From: Kineococcus terrestris
GTDB taxonomy: Bacteria; Actinomycetota; Actinomycetes; Actinomycetales; Kineococcaceae
Length of the DNA stretch: 64,000 nt
Direction: 5' to 3' (one strand)
NCBI RefSeq assembly: GCF_041020765.1
Contig: NZ_JBEUEJ010000003.1
Shown here: one piece after another, positions 15,333-24,244 of the stretch
Numbering within the stretch: the first letter of the stretch is position 1
Layout of the letters: every line of letters begins with the position of its first letter
Notes under the pieces: model-generated
Seen by the model: the letters and a program-made list of their open reading frames with translations, nothing else
Databases searched by the model: none
What the model was told of the DNA's origin: nothing
Position numbers and translations under genes: made by a program

Positions 15333-16592
15333 GTGAAGGTCCTCGTCGTCGCCGACACCTACTCCCCCGACGTGAACGGCGCCTCGACGTTCGCGCAGCG
15401 CTTCGCCGCCGGCCTGGCGGCCCGCCACGAGGTGCACGTCCTGGCCCCGGCCCGCCGCTGGCGCAGCGGGTCCGCCGTCGTCGCCGTCGCCCCGGGCCGC
15501 TCCCTCGTCGAGCACCGGGTGCGCGCGCTGCCCGTCGTGGCCGGCGGGACCGGGTTGCGGTTCTGCCCGCCCGCCGGCCTGGGCCGCGCCGTGGACGCCG
15601 TGCTGCGGCGCGCGCGGCCGGACGTGGTGCACGTGCAGAGCCACTTCCTGCTCGGGCGCGCGGCGATCGCCGCGGCCCGCCGGGCCGGGGTGCGCGTCGT
15701 GGCCACGAACCACTTCATGCCGGAGAACCTCACCCACCACGTCCCGCTGGGCGCCGGCGTCGAGCGGCGCCTGCACGCGTGGGCGTGGGCGGACGCGGCG
15801 CGGGTGTTCTCCGGCGCCGACGTCGTCACCGCCCCCACCCCGTTCGCGGCGCGGCTCGCGGAGTCCTCGGGGGTTCCCGGGCCCGTGCTGCCGGTCTCGT
15901 GCGGGCTGGACCTGTCCAGGTTCTCCCCCGACGCCGACGGTGCGCGGCGGCGGGCGTTCCGCACCCGCTACGGCGTCCCGGACCGCCCCACCTTCGCCTA
16001 CGTGGGGCGGCTGGCGCCGGAGAAGAACGTCCACGAGCTGGTGGACGCGCTGGCGCTGCTGCACGGCGCGCGCCCGGAGCTGGACGCCCAGCTGCTGCTG
16101 GTGGGCGACGGCGCCGAGCGGCGCGCGCTGCTGGCGCGGGCCGCGCGCGCCGGGGTCGCCGACCGCGTCGTCACCACGGGTTTCGTGCCCGAGGAGGACC
16201 TGCCCGCCGCGTACGCGGCGGCGGACGCGTTCGTCAACGCGGGCACCGCGGAGCTGCAGAGCCTGGTGGTGCTGGAGGCGATGGCCTCGGGGCTGCCGGT
16301 GCTGGGTGTAGCCGCCGGCGCGCTGCCGCACCTGGTGCACGAGGGCCGCAACGGGCACCTGTTCCCGCACGGCGAGCCGGCGGTCCTGGCCGGCCGGCTC
16401 GGCGCCCTGCTGGGCCCGGACGCGGCGGCGCGGGCGGCGCGGATGGGCCGGTGCAGCCGCGAGGCGGCCGCCGCGCACGACCTGGCCGCGACCCTGGTCC
16501 GGTTCGAGGAGCTGTACGGCGCGCTGGTGCGGCCCGCGGACGTGCGGGCGGGTTCCGCGGCGGCGGTGGCGTCTGCTGGGATGGCCGCATGA
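15333..16592 (+). CDS. GT4-family glycosyltransferase
   Basis: GT-B glycosyltransferase of 419 residues. The N-terminal acceptor domain starts MKVLVVADTYSPDVNGASTF; the C-terminal nucleotide-sugar domain has FAYVGRLAPEKNVHELVDAL and the conserved E(x7)E-like ELQSLVVLEAMASGLPV. This resembles actinobacterial mannosyl- and glucosyl-transferases of the PimB/MgtA group that act at the cytoplasmic membrane face. Donor and acceptor are not determinable. GTG 15333 follows GGGAG by 7 bases. ATGA overlap with the SDR suggests one operon. Confidence 0.85.
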   Translation: MKVLVVADTYSPDVNGASTFAQRFAAGLAARHEVHVLAPARRWRSGSAVVAVAPGRSLVEHRVRALPVVAGGTGLRFCPPAGLGRAVDAVLRRARPDVVHVQSHFLLGRAAIAAARRAGVRVVATNHFMPENLTHHVPLGAGVERRLHAWAWADAARVFSGADVVTAPTPFAARLAESSGVPGPVLPVSCGLDLSRFSPDADGARRRAFRTRYGVPDRPTFAYVGRLAPEKNVHELVDALALLHGARPELDAQLLLVGDGAERRALLARAARAGVADRVVTTGFVPEEDLPAAYAAADAFVNAGTAELQSLVVLEAMASGLPVLGVAAGALPHLVHEGRNGHLFPHGEPAVLAGRLGALLGPDAAARAARMGRCSREAAAAHDLAATLVRFEELYGALVRPADVRAGSAAAVASAGMAA

Positions 16593-17338
16593 GCGACACC
16601 ACGGCCCGTCCCCGCACCGCCCTCGTCACCGGCGCCAGCAGCGGCATCGGCGCCGCGACCGTGCGGGCCCTGGCCGCGGCCGGGTTCCGCACCGTCGCCG
16701 CGGCCCGGCGCGCGGAGCGCTGCGAGGCGCTGGCCGCCGAGGTCGGCGGGCGCGCCGTGCAGCTGGACGTCACCGACCCGGCGTCGGTGGCGGCGCTGGC
16801 CGAGGCGGTGCCGGAGGTCGACGTCGTCGTGCACTCGGCGGGCGGGGCGTTCGGCACCGACCGCGTCGAGGACGGCGACCCCGAGGGCTGGCAGCGCATG
16901 TACGACGTGAACGTCGTGGGCGTGCTGCGGGTGCACCAGGCGCTGCTGCCGGCCGTGCGGCGCGGCGGGAACGGCCACGTCGTCGTCCTGGGCTCCATCG
17001 CGGGTTTCGAGGTGTACCCGGGCGGGGGCGGGTACACGGCCGTCAAGCACGCCGTGAACGCGCTGTGCCGCACGCTGCGCCTGGAGCTGCTGGGCGAGCC
17101 GGTGCGCGTCACCGAGATCGCGCCGGGGATGGTGGAGACGGAGTTCTCCGTCGTCCGGCTGGGCAGCGAGGAGGCCGCGGCGAAGGTGTACGAGGGGCTG
17201 ACCCCGCTGACCGCGGAGGACGTCGCCGACATCGTCGCGTTCGCGGTCACGCGCCCGCCGCACGTGGACGTCGACAAGGTCGTGGTGCGCCCCGTCGCCC
17301 AGGCCGACGCCGCGCACGTGCACCGCGCGCGCGGCTGA
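16589..17338 (+). CDS. SDR-family NAD(P)-dependent oxidoreductase
   Basis: Classical short-chain dehydrogenase of 249 residues. The cofactor motif TGASSGIG is at about 14-21. The catalytic set is a Ser in LGSIAGF, Tyr149 and Lys153 in GYTAVKHAV. An Arg at the end of beta-2 (AARRAER) suggests NADP(H) preference. Substrate unknown. The start overlaps the glycosyltransferase stop by 4 bases. Confidence 0.85.
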   Translation: MSDTTARPRTALVTGASSGIGAATVRALAAAGFRTVAAARRAERCEALAAEVGGRAVQLDVTDPASVAALAEAVPEVDVVVHSAGGAFGTDRVEDGDPEGWQRMYDVNVVGVLRVHQALLPAVRRGGNGHVVVLGSIAGFEVYPGGGGYTAVKHAVNALCRTLRLELLGEPVRVTEIAPGMVETEFSVVRLGSEEAAAKVYEGLTPLTAEDVADIVAFAVTRPPHVDVDKVVVRPVAQADAAHVHRARG

Positions 17339-17419
17339 GGAGCGCGCCACGGGGTGACACACCGCGACCCGACCCGCCAGGATGGGAGGACGGACGCCAC
17401 CCAGCCCCGGAGGGACCAC

Positions 17420-18826
17420 GTGGAGATCGCCGCCGACACGCTGCAGAAGGCCCTGAGGATCAACCTGGACCCCCGCTGGTACGGGACCATCGCCGAGATC
17501 GGCGCGGGCCAGGAGGTCGCGCGCTGGTTCTTCCGCGCCGGCGGCGCCGCCGGGACCGTGGCCAAGTCGATGTCGGCGTACGACATGGCCGTCAGCGACG
17601 CCGTGTACGGCAAGTCCGACCGGTACGTGTCCCTGGGTCGCCTGCAGGCGATGCTCCAGCACGAGCTGTCCCTGAACGTCGAGCGCCTCAGCGACGCGCG
17701 CGGCGACGACACCTGCTTCTTCGCCTTCGCCGACACCGTGGTGGCCCGCAGCTACCGCGGCGGCAACGAGTGCCACGGCTGGATGGGCGTGCGGTTCCAG
17801 GCCCACCCGCACGACGAGCCCAGCCAGATCGTGCTGCACGTGCGGATGCTCGACGACGACGCGGGCCTGCAGCAGGAGGCCCTGGGCATCGTCGGGGTGA
17901 ACCTGCTGCACGCGGCGTTCTTCGAGCGCCACGAGCCCGACCAGGTGGTGGCCAGCCTGCTGGACAAGCTGTCCACCGGGCGCATCGAGATCGACCTCAT
18001 CCAGTTCCGGGGCATCGAGTTCCGGCACGTGGACAACCGGGTCATGGCGCTGCAGCTGGTGCAGCTGGGCCTGTCGGGCGTGGCGATGTTCGGCCCCGAC
18101 GGGGAGGTGCTGCAGCCGTCGGAGGCCCTGCGCAAGCACGCCGTCCTCGTCGAGCGCGGCAGCTTCCGCCCGCCGACGGTCGTCAACGTCGACATGCTCT
18201 CCTCGGCCGAGGAGAAGTTCCGGCAGCAGGACGTGGGCGACGTCCCCGTCCTGCCCCTGTGCGAGCTGACGATGCGCAACCTGCGCGCGTCCGGCGACAC
18301 GGTGGACCGCCGCGACTTCCTGGCACGCGCCGACCTGCTCGGCGCGTGCGGCATGACGACCCTCATCACGGACTACTACGAGTACAACCGCCTGGCGGAC
18401 TACCTGCAGCAGCGCACCAAGGAGCGCATCGGCATCGTCATGGGCGTGCCGAGCCTGGTGAACCTCTTCGACGAGGAGAACCACGCGCACATGCGCGGCG
18501 GCATCCTGGAGAGCTTCGGCCGGCTGTTCAAGAACGACCTGAAGCTGTTCGTGTACCCCATGCAGGACCAGGGCACCGGCGAGACGGTCACGGTGGAGGA
18601 CCTGGAGGTCTCCCCCGACCTGCAGCCGCTGTTCGACTACCTGGCCCGCCGCGGCAGCTTCGTGCACCTGGACAACTACCGGCCCGAGTACCTGCCGATC
18701 CTCAGCCGGGACGTGCTGCGCCGCATCGCCGCCGGGGACGAGAGCTGGGAGTCGATGGTGCCCGAGGAGGTCGCCTCCACCATCGTCAAGCGGGGTTTCT
18801 TCGGCTACAAGCGCCGCACCGACTGA
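17420..18826 (+). CDS. Conserved protein of unknown function
   Basis: Cytoplasmic-looking protein of 468 residues with no signal peptide or membrane helix. Distinct segments are LRINLDPRWYGTIAEIGAGQ, RWFFRAGGAAGTVAKSMSAY and ITDYYEYNRLADYLQQRTKE. Sequence of this type is widespread in bacteria. From memory it is sometimes labelled TonB-dependent receptor or nicotinate-nucleotide adenylyltransferase; neither label is supported here, as there is no barrel, no HIGH motif and no signal. GGAGGG about 7 bases before GTG 17420 decides the start. An upstream CAGGAT (near 17380) could be its -10, which argues against GTG 17354. Confidence 0.75.
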   Translation: MEIAADTLQKALRINLDPRWYGTIAEIGAGQEVARWFFRAGGAAGTVAKSMSAYDMAVSDAVYGKSDRYVSLGRLQAMLQHELSLNVERLSDARGDDTCFFAFADTVVARSYRGGNECHGWMGVRFQAHPHDEPSQIVLHVRMLDDDAGLQQEALGIVGVNLLHAAFFERHEPDQVVASLLDKLSTGRIEIDLIQFRGIEFRHVDNRVMALQLVQLGLSGVAMFGPDGEVLQPSEALRKHAVLVERGSFRPPTVVNVDMLSSAEEKFRQQDVGDVPVLPLCELTMRNLRASGDTVDRRDFLARADLLGACGMTTLITDYYEYNRLADYLQQRTKERIGIVMGVPSLVNLFDEENHAHMRGGILESFGRLFKNDLKLFVYPMQDQGTGETVTVEDLEVSPDLQPLFDYLARRGSFVHLDNYRPEYLPILSRDVLRRIAAGDESWESMVPEEVASTIVKRGFFGYKRRTD

Positions 18827-18838
18827 CCGGCGCGGCCG

Positions 18839-21019
18839 TCAGCGCGGGGGCAGCGGCAGGGCGGCGGCCGGCACGGGGCGGCCGAACAGCCAGCCCTGCG
18901 CGCGGTCGCAGCCCATCTCGCGCAGGGTGCGCGCCTGCAGCTCGGTCTCCACCCCCTCGGCGGTGACGACCATCCCGTGCGCGTGGGCCAGCGCGATGAG
19001 CGCCTCGACGACGGCGTCGGCGCGCGCGGACTGCCCCAGCGGCCGCACGAACGACATGTCGATCTTCAGGAAGCTCAGGGGGAAGCGGTCCAGGTAGGAC
19101 AGCGAGGAGTACCCCGTGCCGAAGTCGTCGAGGCCGACGCGGGCGCCGACGCTGCGCAGCTCCCCCAGGCTGGCGCGGGTGGCCGTCGACAGGTCGATGA
19201 GGGTGCGCTCGGTGACCTCGGCCAGCAGCGAGGAGCCGGCGGCGCCGGTGGCCTCGACGCTGTGGGCGAGGCGGTGGGCGAACGCGGGGTGCTCCAGCGT
19301 CTTGCCGGAGACGTTGAAGCTGACCTGCAGCCCGACGCCCTCGCGCCGCCACTCGCGCAGCTGGCGCAGCACCTCGCCGAGCACCCAGGTGTCCACGTCG
19401 ACGATGAGGCCGGTGTCCTCGGCGGTGTCGACGAAGGTGGCCGGCTGCAGGACGCCCTCGACGGGGTCGTGCAGGCGCACGAGCGCCTCGGCGGCCACGA
19501 GCCGCTCGTCGCGCAGGTCGACGATGGGCTGCCACACCACGCGCAGGCCGTCGGTGCGCAGCGCGCGGCGCACGCGGTGCTCGGCCTGGCGGCGCGACTC
19601 GGCGTCCTCGCGCATGACGCGGTCGTAGACGGCGACGCGGTCGCGGCCGGCGTCCTTGGCCCGGTAGAGGGCCATGTCGGCGCTGCGGAACAGCTCGTCG
19701 CTGCTGCCCTCGTGCCCGACGGCGACCCCGGCGGAGCTGGTGCACACGAAGGGCTCGGCCAGCCCCGGCAGGGCGATGGGCGCGCGCAGCCGGCGCAGCA
19801 GGCTCTGCGCGACGACGGGCACCGCCTCGGGGCGGTCGACCCCGGGGACCATGAGCACGAACTCGTCGCCGCCCAGGCGGGCCAGGGTGGCGCCGGTGGG
19901 GGCGGCCTCCTCCAGCCGCGCGGCGACCTGGCGCAGCAGGGCGTCGCCGACCTGGTGGCCCAGGGTGTCGTTGACGAGCTTGAAGCGGTCCAGGTCCAGC
20001 AGGACGAGGGCGACGGCGCTCCCGGGCCCGGCGTGCTCGAGGGCCTCGGCCAGCCGGGCGTCCAGGACGGCGCGGTTGGCCAGGCCGGTCAGCGCGTCGC
20101 ACTGGGCCAGGCGCACCAGCTCGCCGGTGGTGCGGTCGGAGCCGTCCGCGTCCAGCACGAGGCCGCGCACGGTGGCGCCCCCGGCGCCCAGGGGAACGCT
20201 GACGCCGATGAAGGTGCGCTCGGCGCCGTCGGGGCAGCGCACGCGGAACGGGTAGGGCGCCGAGCGCCCGAGGTGCCCGGCGGGGTGGCCGGCGGGGTCC
20301 TCGACACCGGTGAAGGGGGCGCGGTCCTCCGGGTGGACCCACTCGCGCCAGGTCTCCAGGGCGACGTCGGGCCCGGTGGCGGCCAGGCCGACCATCTGCC
20401 GCATCCGCTCGTCGAGCCGGACGACGCCGCCGGCGGGGTCCCACGTCCAGGACCCCAGCCCGGCCAGGTGCACCGAACCGCCGAGGAGGGCCTGCGTGCA
20501 CTCCAGCTCGCGGGCGAGGTCGCGGGCCTCGGCGGCCGAGCGCAGCGCCCGCCAGCAGGCGCCCGCGACGGCGACCAGGGCGCTGAGGGCAGCCGCGGCG
20601 TCCGGGGCGTCGGGCGCGCTCCAGACGGCCAGGCGCGGGCTGGACGCCTCGCCCGGCAGGAGGTCGAGGACGGCCGCGGGCCCCTGGCGGACCAGGTCGG
20701 CGCCGGGGAAGCGGCGGCCGGGGACGAGCAGGAGGTCGCCGCGGGCGGCCAGGACCTCCAGCTCGCGCTCGCGGGAGCGGGCGACGGGCTCGACGAGCAG
20801 GACCCTGCGGTACCCGGCCCGCTGCACCTCGGCGACGAGGAGGTCGGCGAGCGCGGCGGGCTCGGCGCAGGCCGTGAGGCGCTGGTGCGCGGACGCCGCC
20901 GCGCCGGTGGTCCCGGTCGCGCCGGGGGTCCCGGGACCGCCCGCGCCGGGGGTGGTCGCCGTGCGCGGCTGCGCCGCCGCGGCGAGCACCCGTGCTGCGG
21001 CCGCCGTCGTCCTGCTCAC
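18839..21019 (-). CDS. PAS-GGDEF-EAL cyclic-di-GMP protein
   Basis: Cytoplasmic c-di-GMP turnover enzyme of 726 residues. A GAF-like region lies at about 45-190 and a PAS-like domain at about 195-300 (LGSWTWDPAGGVVRL, EWVHPEDRAPF). The GGDEF domain (about 310-470) keeps the GGDEF signature (ARLGGDEFVLM). The EAL domain (about 485-715) has EALVRLHDP, FNVSGKTL, EVTERTLID and DDFGTGYSSLSYL. Both active sites look intact, so it may be bifunctional or switch with its N-terminal sensor. No membrane helix. It is divergent from the MarR gene. Confidence 0.92.
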   Translation of the reverse strand: MSRTTAAAARVLAAAAQPRTATTPGAGGPGTPGATGTTGAAASAHQRLTACAEPAALADLLVAEVQRAGYRRVLLVEPVARSRERELEVLAARGDLLLVPGRRFPGADLVRQGPAAVLDLLPGEASSPRLAVWSAPDAPDAAAALSALVAVAGACWRALRSAAEARDLARELECTQALLGGSVHLAGLGSWTWDPAGGVVRLDERMRQMVGLAATGPDVALETWREWVHPEDRAPFTGVEDPAGHPAGHLGRSAPYPFRVRCPDGAERTFIGVSVPLGAGGATVRGLVLDADGSDRTTGELVRLAQCDALTGLANRAVLDARLAEALEHAGPGSAVALVLLDLDRFKLVNDTLGHQVGDALLRQVAARLEEAAPTGATLARLGGDEFVLMVPGVDRPEAVPVVAQSLLRRLRAPIALPGLAEPFVCTSSAGVAVGHEGSSDELFRSADMALYRAKDAGRDRVAVYDRVMREDAESRRQAEHRVRRALRTDGLRVVWQPIVDLRDERLVAAEALVRLHDPVEGVLQPATFVDTAEDTGLIVDVDTWVLGEVLRQLREWRREGVGLQVSFNVSGKTLEHPAFAHRLAHSVEATGAAGSSLLAEVTERTLIDLSTATRASLGELRSVGARVGLDDFGTGYSSLSYLDRFPLSFLKIDMSFVRPLGQSARADAVVEALIALAHAHGMVVTAEGVETELQARTLREMGCDRAQGWLFGRPVPAAALPLPPR

Positions 21020-21124
21020 CGCTCGCCCCCGTCCACCACCGACCCGTGGAACTACTCAACGTCATTGACTGTAACGCCCCGTGCAGGGTCTGCGGTACCC
21101 GATCGTCGATGGTTGCCGGTGGCA

Positions 21125-21139
21125 CTTAGCCTGGCTAAG
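21125..21139. promoter_or_regulatory. Perfect palindrome CTTAGCC-T-GGCTAAG, probable MarR operator
   Basis: 7-base arms around one base, centred about 23 bases before the inferred marR transcription start, in the -35/spacer zone. Placement fits autorepression by the adjacent MarR protein (inference). Confidence 0.6.
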
Positions 21140-21142
21140 GAG

Positions 21143-21148
21143 TAGCGT
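21143..21148 (+). promoter_or_regulatory. -10 element TAGCGT, leaderless marR
   Basis: TAGCGT ends 7 bases before GTG 21155. Confidence 0.6.
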
Positions 21149-21154
21149 GGCCGG

Positions 21155-21631
21155 GTGACCACCTCCACCAGCGACCTCCCGGCGGCCCCCGGTGGCGCCG
21201 CGGCGGGTGCGGACGTGGGGGCGCTCGCCGCCGACGTGCGCGTCGCCGTGCTGCGCACCGCCCGCCGCCTGCGCGCCACCAAGAGCGACGACGAGCTGTC
21301 CGACGCGCAGTTCTCCGTCCTGGCCCACCTGCACACGCACGGCCCGCGCACCCCCGGCGAGCTCGCCGAGGCCGAGCACGTGCGCGCCCCCTCGATGACC
21401 CGGACGCTGGCCGCCCTGGAGGGCGCCGGGCTGCTCGAGCGCACCGCCCACCCCACCGACCGGCGCCAGGTGCTCGTGAGCGCCAGCGCCGCCGGCCGCG
21501 CCACCGTGGAGGCCACCCGCGCGGCCCGCACGGCCTGGCTGACCGCGCGGCTGCAGCACCTGTCCCCCGCCGAGCGGGAGGTGCTGGCCGAGGCCGCGCG
21601 CCTGCTGCGCGAGGTGGTCGCGCCCGCGTGA
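21155..21631 (+). CDS. MarR-family transcriptional regulator
   Basis: Dimeric winged-helix repressor of 158 residues: SDAQFSVLAHLHTHGPRTPG, then recognition helix APSMTRTLAALEGAGLLERT and wing HPTDRRQVLVSASAAG. It is coupled by GTGA overlap to an MFS pump, the usual regulator-efflux arrangement. The palindrome overlapping its own promoter is the likely operator; a drug or metabolite would relieve repression (inference). Confidence 0.9.
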   Translation: MTTSTSDLPAAPGGAAAGADVGALAADVRVAVLRTARRLRATKSDDELSDAQFSVLAHLHTHGPRTPGELAEAEHVRAPSMTRTLAALEGAGLLERTAHPTDRRQVLVSASAAGRATVEATRAARTAWLTARLQHLSPAEREVLAEAARLLREVVAPA

Positions 21632-22917
21632 ACCAGACCTTCCGCTCCCTGCGCCACCGCGACTACCGCCTGTGGGCCTCCGGCGCGATCGTCAGCAACA
21701 CCGGCACGTGGATGCAGCGCGTGGCGCAGGACTGGCTCGTCATCACGGTCCTGACGAACGGCTCGGGCACCGCCGGCGGCATCACCACCGGCCTGCAGTT
21801 CGGGCCGATCCTGCTGCTGGCACCGCTGGCCGGCACCATCGCCGACCGCTTCCCCAAGCGCCGCACGCTGATGCTAACGCAGAGCGCGATGGCGCTGCTG
21901 GCCGCCGCCCTCGGCGCGCTCGTCGTCTCCGGCGCCGCGCAGCTGTGGCACGTGTACGTGTTCGCCCTCCTGCTGGGCGTCGCCTCCGCGATCGACGGGC
22001 CGGTGCGCCAGACGTTCGTCAGCCAGCTCGTCCCGCGCGAGGACCTGTCCAACGCGGTCGGGCTGAACTCGGCCTCCTTCAACGCCGCCCGCCTGCTCGG
22101 GCCCGCCGCGGCCGGCCTGCTCATCGCCTGGATCGGCACCGGGCCGGTGTTCCTCGTCAACGCCGCCACCTTCGCGGCGCCGCTGCTGTGCCTGGCGCTC
22201 ATGCGCCCGGCGGAGGTGCCCGCCGAGGAACGGCCCGGGCGCGGGGCCGGGCGCATGCGCGAAGGCGTGCGCTACGTGCTGGCCCGCCCGGACCTCGTCG
22301 CGGTGTTCGCCCTCGTCGGCGTCGTGGGCACCTTCGGGCTGAACTTCCAGCTCACCAGCGTCCTGATGACCGGGGTGAAGTTCGAGCGCGACGCGGCCGC
22401 GGCCGGGTTCGCCAGCACCGTGCTGGCCGTCGGCTCGCTGGCCGGGGCGCTGCTGGCCGCGCGCCGCGAACGGCCCCGCTACCGCCTGGTGTTCGGCGCG
22501 GCCGCCGCCTTCGGCGTCACGGCCACCGTCGCCGCCCTCATGCCCACCTACGAGCTGTACCTGCTCGTCCTGCCGTTCATGGGCCTGGCCTCGCTGACGC
22601 TCATGACGTCGGCCAACGCGACGGTGCAGATGAGCACCGAGCCGGCGGTGCGCGGGCGGGTCGTGGCGATCTACATGGCGCTGTTCCAGGGCGGCACCGT
22701 CGTCGGCGGGCCGTTCGTGGGCTGGATGGGCACCCGCTTCGGCGCCGAGTGGTCGATCCTGGCCGGCTCGGTGCCCTCCCTGCTCGTCGCCGTCCTGGCC
22801 GCGGCGTACTTCGCCCGCCACGCCCGCGTGCGGGTGCGCTACCGGCTGCGCGAGCGCCCCCACCTGACCGTCGTGCCCGCCGCCGGCCGCGACGAGCGGG
22901 ACGCCGCGGCCGCCTGA
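21628..22917 (+). CDS. MFS transporter (MFS_3/EntS-like)
   Basis: Twelve-helix exporter of 429 residues. The N terminus RSLRHRDYRLWASGAIVSNT and WMQRVAQDWLV are typical of the MFS_3 group; the cytoplasmic loop is ADRFPKRRTLM. It is translated coupled to marR. The basic cytoplasmic tail (ARVRVRYRLRERPH) is longer than average. Substrate unknown. Confidence 0.88.
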   Translation: MNQTFRSLRHRDYRLWASGAIVSNTGTWMQRVAQDWLVITVLTNGSGTAGGITTGLQFGPILLLAPLAGTIADRFPKRRTLMLTQSAMALLAAALGALVVSGAAQLWHVYVFALLLGVASAIDGPVRQTFVSQLVPREDLSNAVGLNSASFNAARLLGPAAAGLLIAWIGTGPVFLVNAATFAAPLLCLALMRPAEVPAEERPGRGAGRMREGVRYVLARPDLVAVFALVGVVGTFGLNFQLTSVLMTGVKFERDAAAAGFASTVLAVGSLAGALLAARRERPRYRLVFGAAAAFGVTATVAALMPTYELYLLVLPFMGLASLTLMTSANATVQMSTEPAVRGRVVAIYMALFQGGTVVGGPFVGWMGTRFGAEWSILAGSVPSLLVAVLAAAYFARHARVRVRYRLRERPHLTVVPAAGRDERDAAAA

Positions 22918-22996
22918 GCGGGCGTCCGGGCGACGCCCCGGGCGGCGTCCCGAGCGGCGTCCCGGGAGCCCCGCGGGCGGGGGGGAGGATGGGGCG

Positions 22997-24229
22997 GTGC
23001 CCGTGTCCGACCTCACCGCCGCCCTCGCCGACGTGCGCGCCCTGCTGCTGGCCCCCGACGACCTCGTGCGGGCCGTGGCCGCCGGGCGCCGCCGCGGCGT
23101 CGAGCCGCCCGCCGCCGAGCGCGTCGAGGTGCGCCCCGTCGCCCTGCGCGCGGGCCCGCACCTGCAGCTCGTCTCGCGCACCGGACCGGTCGTCAGCACC
23201 GTCAACGCCCCGCTGGGCGAGCGCGCCGCGGCCGCCGTGGACGACCTGCTGGCGCAGCCGTTCGGCAACTTCCACGTCGAGACGTCCTCGCAGGTACTGC
23301 AGCTGCGCGTCACCAAGCGCGGCGAGGCGCAGGTGCACCGCTCGGCCACCAGCCGCCGCGCCGTGCAGGCCGGCCCGCAGGCGCACGACCGCACCAAGCA
23401 GCGGCTCGTCGACCCCGACGACCCGCTGTTCCGCGTGCTCGGCGCCGGCGGGGACAAGCGCCGCCAGGTCGACGCGTTCGTGCGCCAGCTGGCCCCGCTG
23501 GCCCCGCGCGCGCTGGACGCGGCCGCCGGTCGCGAGCTGCGCGCCGTCGACCTGGGCTGCGGCAACGCCTACCTGACCTTCGCCGCGCACCGCTGGCTGG
23601 CCGGGCGGGCCGGGGAGGACGGCGCGGCGCTGCGCACCGTGGGCGTGGACGTGCGCCCCGACGTCGTCGAGCGCAGCGAGCGCCTGGCCGGCGAGGCGGG
23701 GCTGGCGGGGCTGTCCTTCGCCGTCGGCTCCATCGTCGACGCCGACCCCTTCGACGGCGCGGCGCCCGACGTGGTCCTGGCGCTGCACGCCTGCGACACC
23801 GCCACCGACGACGCCCTGGCGCGAGCGGTGCGCTGGGGCTCCCCCGTCGTCCTGGCCGCGCCCTGCTGCCACCGCGACGTGCAGCGGCAGATCGCCGGGG
23901 CGCGCGCCGGCGACGGGCTCGGCGGTGGACGCGGGGGCGCGGGCGAGCCGCTGGTGCGGCACCCGATCCTGCGCGAGCGGTTCGCCGACGTGCTCACCGA
24001 CGCGCTGCGCGCGCTGGTGCTGCAGGTCCTCGGCTACCGCGTGGAGGTCGTGGAGTTCGTCGACTCCCGGCACACCCCGCGCAACGCGCTGCTGCGGGCG
24101 GTGCGCACCGGCGGCCCGCGCCCGGAGCACCTGGCGGAGCTGGACGCGCTGCGCGCGCAGTGGGGCGTCGAGCCCGTGCTGGCGCGCCGGCTGGCGCCGC
24201 AGCTGGACGCCGTGCGCGCGCTCGCCTGA
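22997..24229 (+). CDS. SAM-dependent methyltransferase (Methyltransf_32/GSTCD-like)
   Basis: Class I methyltransferase of 410 residues. An N-terminal region of about 160 residues (FGNFHVETSSQVLQLRVTKR; a basic KQRLVDPDDPLF segment) may bind RNA. The SAM motif is VDLGCGNAYLTFAAH, followed by VGVDVRPDVVERS, VLALHACDTATDDAL and APCCHRDVQ. This fits the Methyltransf_32 family, whose substrate is mostly unknown. GTG 22997 is the start; a weak GAGGAT hexamer ends 7 bases upstream. Imperfect repeats of GCGGCGTCCC occupy the 79 bases before it. Confidence 0.8.
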   Translation: MPVSDLTAALADVRALLLAPDDLVRAVAAGRRRGVEPPAAERVEVRPVALRAGPHLQLVSRTGPVVSTVNAPLGERAAAAVDDLLAQPFGNFHVETSSQVLQLRVTKRGEAQVHRSATSRRAVQAGPQAHDRTKQRLVDPDDPLFRVLGAGGDKRRQVDAFVRQLAPLAPRALDAAAGRELRAVDLGCGNAYLTFAAHRWLAGRAGEDGAALRTVGVDVRPDVVERSERLAGEAGLAGLSFAVGSIVDADPFDGAAPDVVLALHACDTATDDALARAVRWGSPVVLAAPCCHRDVQRQIAGARAGDGLGGGRGGAGEPLVRHPILRERFADVLTDALRALVLQVLGYRVEVVEFVDSRHTPRNALLRAVRTGGPRPEHLAELDALRAQWGVEPVLARRLAPQLDAVRALA

Positions 24230-24244
24230 CCCTGCTCGCCCGTG

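Larger units (their letters stand above)
21020..21154. promoter_or_regulatory. Divergent control region, GGDEF-EAL / marR
   Basis: Contains an unusually AT-rich patch (about 21049-21075) with TCAA-N5-TTGA at 21056-21068, which may belong to the GGDEF-EAL promoter. The marR side holds a perfect palindrome at 21125-21139 and TAGCGT at 21143-21148. Confidence 0.5.

Noticed and set aside
22918..22996. Possible tandem repeat or CRISPR-like unit (GCGGCGTCCC copies)
   Set aside because: Only two or three imperfect short copies without spacers; more likely a GC-rich terminator stem.
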